The notes under the pieces were generated by a model. It did not search any database, was not told where the DNA came from, and saw only the letters and a program-made list of their open reading frames with translations. A stretch of 27,433 nucleotides of DNA from Bacteroidales bacterium UBA3289 (GTDB lineage: Bacteria > Bacteroidota > Bacteroidia > Bacteroidales > UBA932): positions 79,667 through 107,099 of the forward strand of contig DETL01000016.1 in assembly GCA_002361625.1 (NCBI GenBank). The letters are read 5' to 3'. Of this stretch, positions 26,331 through 27,433 are shown in pieces (position 1 is the first letter of the stretch; every line of letters begins with the position of its first letter). A program made the position numbers and the translations under genes.

Positions 26331-26362
26331 CAAAGGTAGAATTTTTTTCGGAAAATATGAAA
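26331..26362 (-). promoter_or_regulatory. Bacteroidetes-type promoter for the first Oar-like receptor
   Basis: An exact -7 TACCTTTG (26338-26331, minus strand). The -33 region 20 nt upstream reads TTTC, one base from the TTTG consensus. The leader to the ATG at 26285 would be about 40 nt. Confidence 0.6.
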
Positions 26363-26408
26363 TCCCGCCGGGCCGTTTTTCTCTTTTCCCTCAGAATCAG
26401 CCATATAC

Positions 26409-26440
26409 AAAAAACGCTTTGTGTCGATTTACACAAAGCG
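26409..26440 (-). terminator. Intrinsic terminator after metK
   Basis: A perfect 10-bp stem (CGCTTTGTGT with ACACAAAGCG, 6-nt loop) followed on the minus strand by TTTTTTG. It lies 47 nt after the metK stop. Confidence 0.88.
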
Positions 26441-26487
26441 CTTTCAATAAGTCGATGATTGTCAGCCGATTCCGAAAAACGGAAAGA

Positions 26488-27432
26488 TCAGAGGCCGAAA
26501 GCCTTTTTCACCAGGGGAACGCTGTCCAGGAGTTCCCAGCCGAAGAACTGGACGATCTTCCGCTTGCCCTGGACGGTGACGGCCTGGGTGTAGGGTGTGC
26601 GGCCCATGTGGCCGTAGGCCGCAGTGGGGGCGTAAATGGGATTCTTGAGGCCGAACTTGTCGATGATCTTCGCGGGGCGGAGGTCGAAGATTTCGCTGAC
26701 CTTTTTCGCGATCTCACCGTCCTGCAGGCCGTTTTTCGCGGTACCGTAGGTGTCCACGAACACGCTCACGGGACGGGCGACGCCGATCGCGTAGGCGAGC
26801 TGGACGAGGCACTCGTCCGCCACGCCGGCGGCGACGAGGTTCTTCGCGATGTAGCGGGCAGCGTAGGCCGCGCTGCGGTCCACCTTGGACGGGTCCTTGC
26901 CGGAGAAGGCGCCGCCGCCGTGGGCACCCTTGCCGCCGTAGGTATCGACAATGATCTTGCGGCCGGTGAGGCCGGTGTCGCCGTGGGGACCGCCGATGAC
27001 GAACTTCCCGGTAGGGTTCACGTGGAGGATGAAGCTGTGCACGAGGCGGGCGGTCTCCTCCGGAAGGGCGGCCTTGAGGCGCGGGATGAGGATCGTTTCC
27101 ACGTCGTAGCGGATCTTGGCCTGCATCTCGAAGTCCACCTTGGCCTGGCCGTACTGCTTCACGGCATCGGCATAGCTCATCCGGCCCAGGCTGGCCGGGA
27201 CGAATTCGTCGTGCTGGGTGGACAGGACGATGGTATCGACCTTCACGGGCTGGTGCGTCTCCCCGTCGTATTCGATGGTGAACTGGGACTTGGCGTCCGG
27301 ACGGAGGTAGGGCATCAGCTCCGGCTCGTGGTGGCGGATGTCCGCCAGGATCTCGAGCAGCCGGTGGCTCAGGTACAGCGGAAGCGGCATATAGTTCTCC
27401 GTATCGCGGCAGGCGTAGCCGAACATCATGCC
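26488..27432 (-). CDS. metK: S-adenosylmethionine synthetase, C-terminal part (cut by window edge)
   Basis: Makes S-adenosylmethionine from methionine and ATP in the cytoplasm. The frame is open to the right edge and enters at GMMFGYAC, the loop that follows the GAGDQG motif in complete enzymes. About the first third of the protein is therefore missing. The second signature GGGAFSGKDPSKVDRSAAY and the GGPHGDTGLTGRKIIVDTYGG segment are intact, as is the C-terminal region to KKAFGL. This is a housekeeping gene and probably marks the conserved chromosomal side of the accessory locus. It has its own terminator. Confidence 0.96.
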   Translation of the reverse strand, partial: GMMFGYACRDTENYMPLPLYLSHRLLEILADIRHHEPELMPYLRPDAKSQFTIEYDGETHQPVKVDTIVLSTQHDEFVPASLGRMSYADAVKQYGQAKVDFEMQAKIRYDVETILIPRLKAALPEETARLVHSFILHVNPTGKFVIGGPHGDTGLTGRKIIVDTYGGKGAHGGGAFSGKDPSKVDRSAAYAARYIAKNLVAAGVADECLVQLAYAIGVARPVSVFVDTYGTAKNGLQDGEIAKKVSEIFDLRPAKIIDKFGLKNPIYAPTAAYGHMGRTPYTQAVTVQGKRKIVQFFGWELLDSVPLVKKAFGL

Positions 27433-27433
27433 C

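Noticed and set aside
22974..26333. Longer version of the first Oar-like receptor starting at 26333
   Set aside because: That start falls in the promoter -7 element, and the signal peptide shared with the paralogue begins at 26285.

Overview
The window is a roughly 27.4-kb stretch of a G+C-rich (about 60% in most genes) Bacteroidales-type genome. The lineage is inferred from the gene families: GH92 mannosidase, Oar-like and carboxypeptidase-regulatory-domain TonB-dependent receptors (TBDRs), BACON-domain and DUF5689 lipoproteins, and a TPR-membrane-HTH protein. It is also supported by four promoters of the Bacteroidetes sigma form (TTG or a near match, 19-20 nt, TAnnTTTG). No RNA gene, CRISPR array or insertion sequence was seen. 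No gene-free stretch exceeds about 215 nt.

Layout. (1) 3-3241, plus strand: a mannose operon of GH92 alpha-mannosidase (cut by the left edge), ROK-family sugar kinase and type I mannose-6-phosphate isomerase, ending at a perfect 21-bp hairpin. (2) 3319-6440, minus strand: an AT-richer island with a lipoprotein serpin, which has its own promoter and strong ribosome binding site, and a lipobox-TPR-transmembrane-HTH protein. (3) 6455-17228, minus strand: a tightly packed run read from 17228 downward. It holds a BACON plus four-repeat OB-like lipoprotein, a DNA/RNA non-specific endonuclease lipoprotein, a secreted endonuclease/exonuclease/phosphatase (EEP) enzyme, a TBDR, a DUF5689 lipoprotein and an M3 peptidase lipoprotein. 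Gaps are 3-19 nt. A promoter lies just upstream. (4) 17369-22840, minus strand: an Oar-like TBDR followed by a second BACON/OB-repeat lipoprotein, with its own promoter and terminator. (5) 22974-26285, minus strand: a paralogous Oar-like TBDR with its own promoter and terminator. (6) 26488-27432, minus strand: metK, cut by the right edge.

How the genes may work together. Regions 3 and 4 share an unusual repeated OB-like domain in their lipoproteins, and region 3 contains two different nucleases. I infer a surface and periplasmic system that binds, cuts and imports extracellular nucleic acid or nucleoprotein. It resembles a polysaccharide utilisation locus but has no SusD and no glycoside hydrolase. 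Its components are nuclease and OB-fold lipoproteins at the surface, TBDRs for import, a periplasmic EEP enzyme, and an M3 peptidase that could handle protein fragments. The substrate is an inference. The families and their arrangement are visible in the sequence.
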